A stretch of 7,245 nucleotides of DNA from Alphaproteobacteria bacterium (GTDB taxonomy: Bacteria > Pseudomonadota > Alphaproteobacteria > Rhizobiales > Aestuariivirgaceae), in contig JAPLOT010000192.1 in assembly GCA_026400595.1 (NCBI GenBank), positions 1 through 7,245 of the forward strand, in the 5' to 3' direction. This document shows, one piece after another, positions 6,718 through 7,245 of the stretch. The translations under genes were made by a program, and so were the position numbers. The notes beneath the pieces were generated by a model. It saw only the letters and a program-made list of their open reading frames with translations, searched no databases and was not told the DNA's origin. Numbering within the stretch: position 1 is the first letter of the stretch; every line of letters starts with the position of its first letter.

Positions 6718-7245
6718 TTAGGCGTGAATGGCGCGACCGGCCACGGCCAGAGCCGCTTCCTTCACAGCCTCCGCAAGGGTGGGATGCGCGTGGCAGGTAC
6801 GGGCGAGATCCTCCGCCGAGCCGCCGAACTCCATCAGCACCGCCACCTCATGGATGAGCTCGCCCGCCATGGTGCCGACGATGTGACATCCCAGCACCCG
6901 GTCCGTTCTGGCATCAGCCAGGATCTTCACGAAGCCGTCAGTGGTCTGGTTGGCCTTGGCCCGGCCATTGGCGAGGAACAGGAACTTCCCCACCTTGTAG
7001 TTGATGCCGGCAGACTTCAGATCGTCTTCGGTCTGGCCCACCGCGGCGACCTCCGGGCTTGTATAGACAACGCCAGGGATCACCCCGTAGTTGACGTGGC
7101 CAGCCTGACCCGCGAGGATCTCGGCGAGGGCAATGCCCTCATCCTCGGCCTTGTGGGCCAGCATGGGTCCCCGGATAACGTCGCCGATGGCATGAATGCC
7201 AGGCACGCTGGTGGCATAGTGGTCGTCAACCTCGATACGACCCCT
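6718..7245 (-). CDS. lpdA: Dihydrolipoyl dehydrogenase, C-terminal part (E3 of 2-oxoacid dehydrogenase complexes)
   Basis: The last 175 residues of a flavoprotein that reoxidises dihydrolipoamide with NAD+ in the pyruvate, 2-oxoglutarate or glycine-cleavage complexes. The frame runs off the right edge; the GTG at 7206 is internal, not a start, since RGRIEVDDHYATS precedes it in frame. Seen are the FAD-contacting block VPGIHAIGDV (fragment residues 14-23) and MLAHKAEDEG (28-37), then the dimerisation domain beginning near VIPGVVYTSPEVAAVG (55-70), with GCHIVGTMAGELIHE (119-133) and the catalytic HAHPTLAEAV (152-161). In the latter, H154 and E159 correspond to the His-Glu pair that acts with the disulfide of the partner subunit. 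The redox CxxxxC motif would lie outside the window. The protein ends with TAA at 6718-6720. Which complex it serves cannot be decided here. Confidence 0.97.
   Translation of the reverse strand, partial: RGRIEVDDHYATSVPGIHAIGDVIRGPMLAHKAEDEGIALAEILAGQAGHVNYGVIPGVVYTSPEVAAVGQTEDDLKSAGINYKVGKFLFLANGRAKANQTTDGFVKILADARTDRVLGCHIVGTMAGELIHEVAVLMEFGGSAEDLARTCHAHPTLAEAVKEAALAVAGRAIHA

Overview
The window looks like chromosome of a GC-rich (by eye just over 60%) alphaproteobacterium, probably of the Rhizobiales/Hyphomicrobiales type. The grounds are the GC-biased codon use, the MalK/UgpC-type sugar ABC operon, tight operon packing, and an LpdA tail next to a single-domain receiver. No rRNA, tRNA, insertion sequence, CRISPR array or phage signature was seen. 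The taxonomic assignment is an inference from style, not from a marker gene.

Layout. Positions 2-5285 on the + strand form a tightly packed operon. It begins with the C-terminal part of a periplasmic sugar-type solute-binding protein (start lies before the window). Two inner-membrane permeases follow, overlapping by 4 bases (ATGA), then a complete MalK/UgpC-family ATPase (gap of 3 bases) and a DUF4432 aldose-epimerase-like protein (gap of 15 bases). After an 89-base spacer holding a perfect 12-bp palindrome, CTAAACGTTTAG, comes a phytanoyl-CoA dioxygenase (PhyH) family Fe(II)/2-oxoglutarate enzyme (5375-6250, +). The minus strand converges on it with a stand-alone CheY-like receiver (6257-6655) and, upstream of that, the C-terminal third of dihydrolipoyl dehydrogenase (6718 to the window end).

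How the genes may work together. The binding protein, two permeases and ATPase make up a complete importer, with the ATPase probably forming a homodimer. The DUF4432 protein suggests the ligand is an aldose-like carbohydrate. The PhyH enzyme could oxidise or hydroxylate the imported compound or a product of it. The substrate cannot be read from the sequence. The lpdA-receiver pair belongs to a different unit (core metabolism plus a phosphorelay component) and is adjacent only by position.

Most unusual points: both permeases are about 100 residues longer than ordinary 6-helix sugar permeases and each carries one extra transmembrane hairpin, at a different place in the fold; a very stable hairpin spans the first codons of permease 1, just after the binding-protein gene; and a LacI-type operator candidate overlaps a possible promoter in front of the dioxygenase gene.
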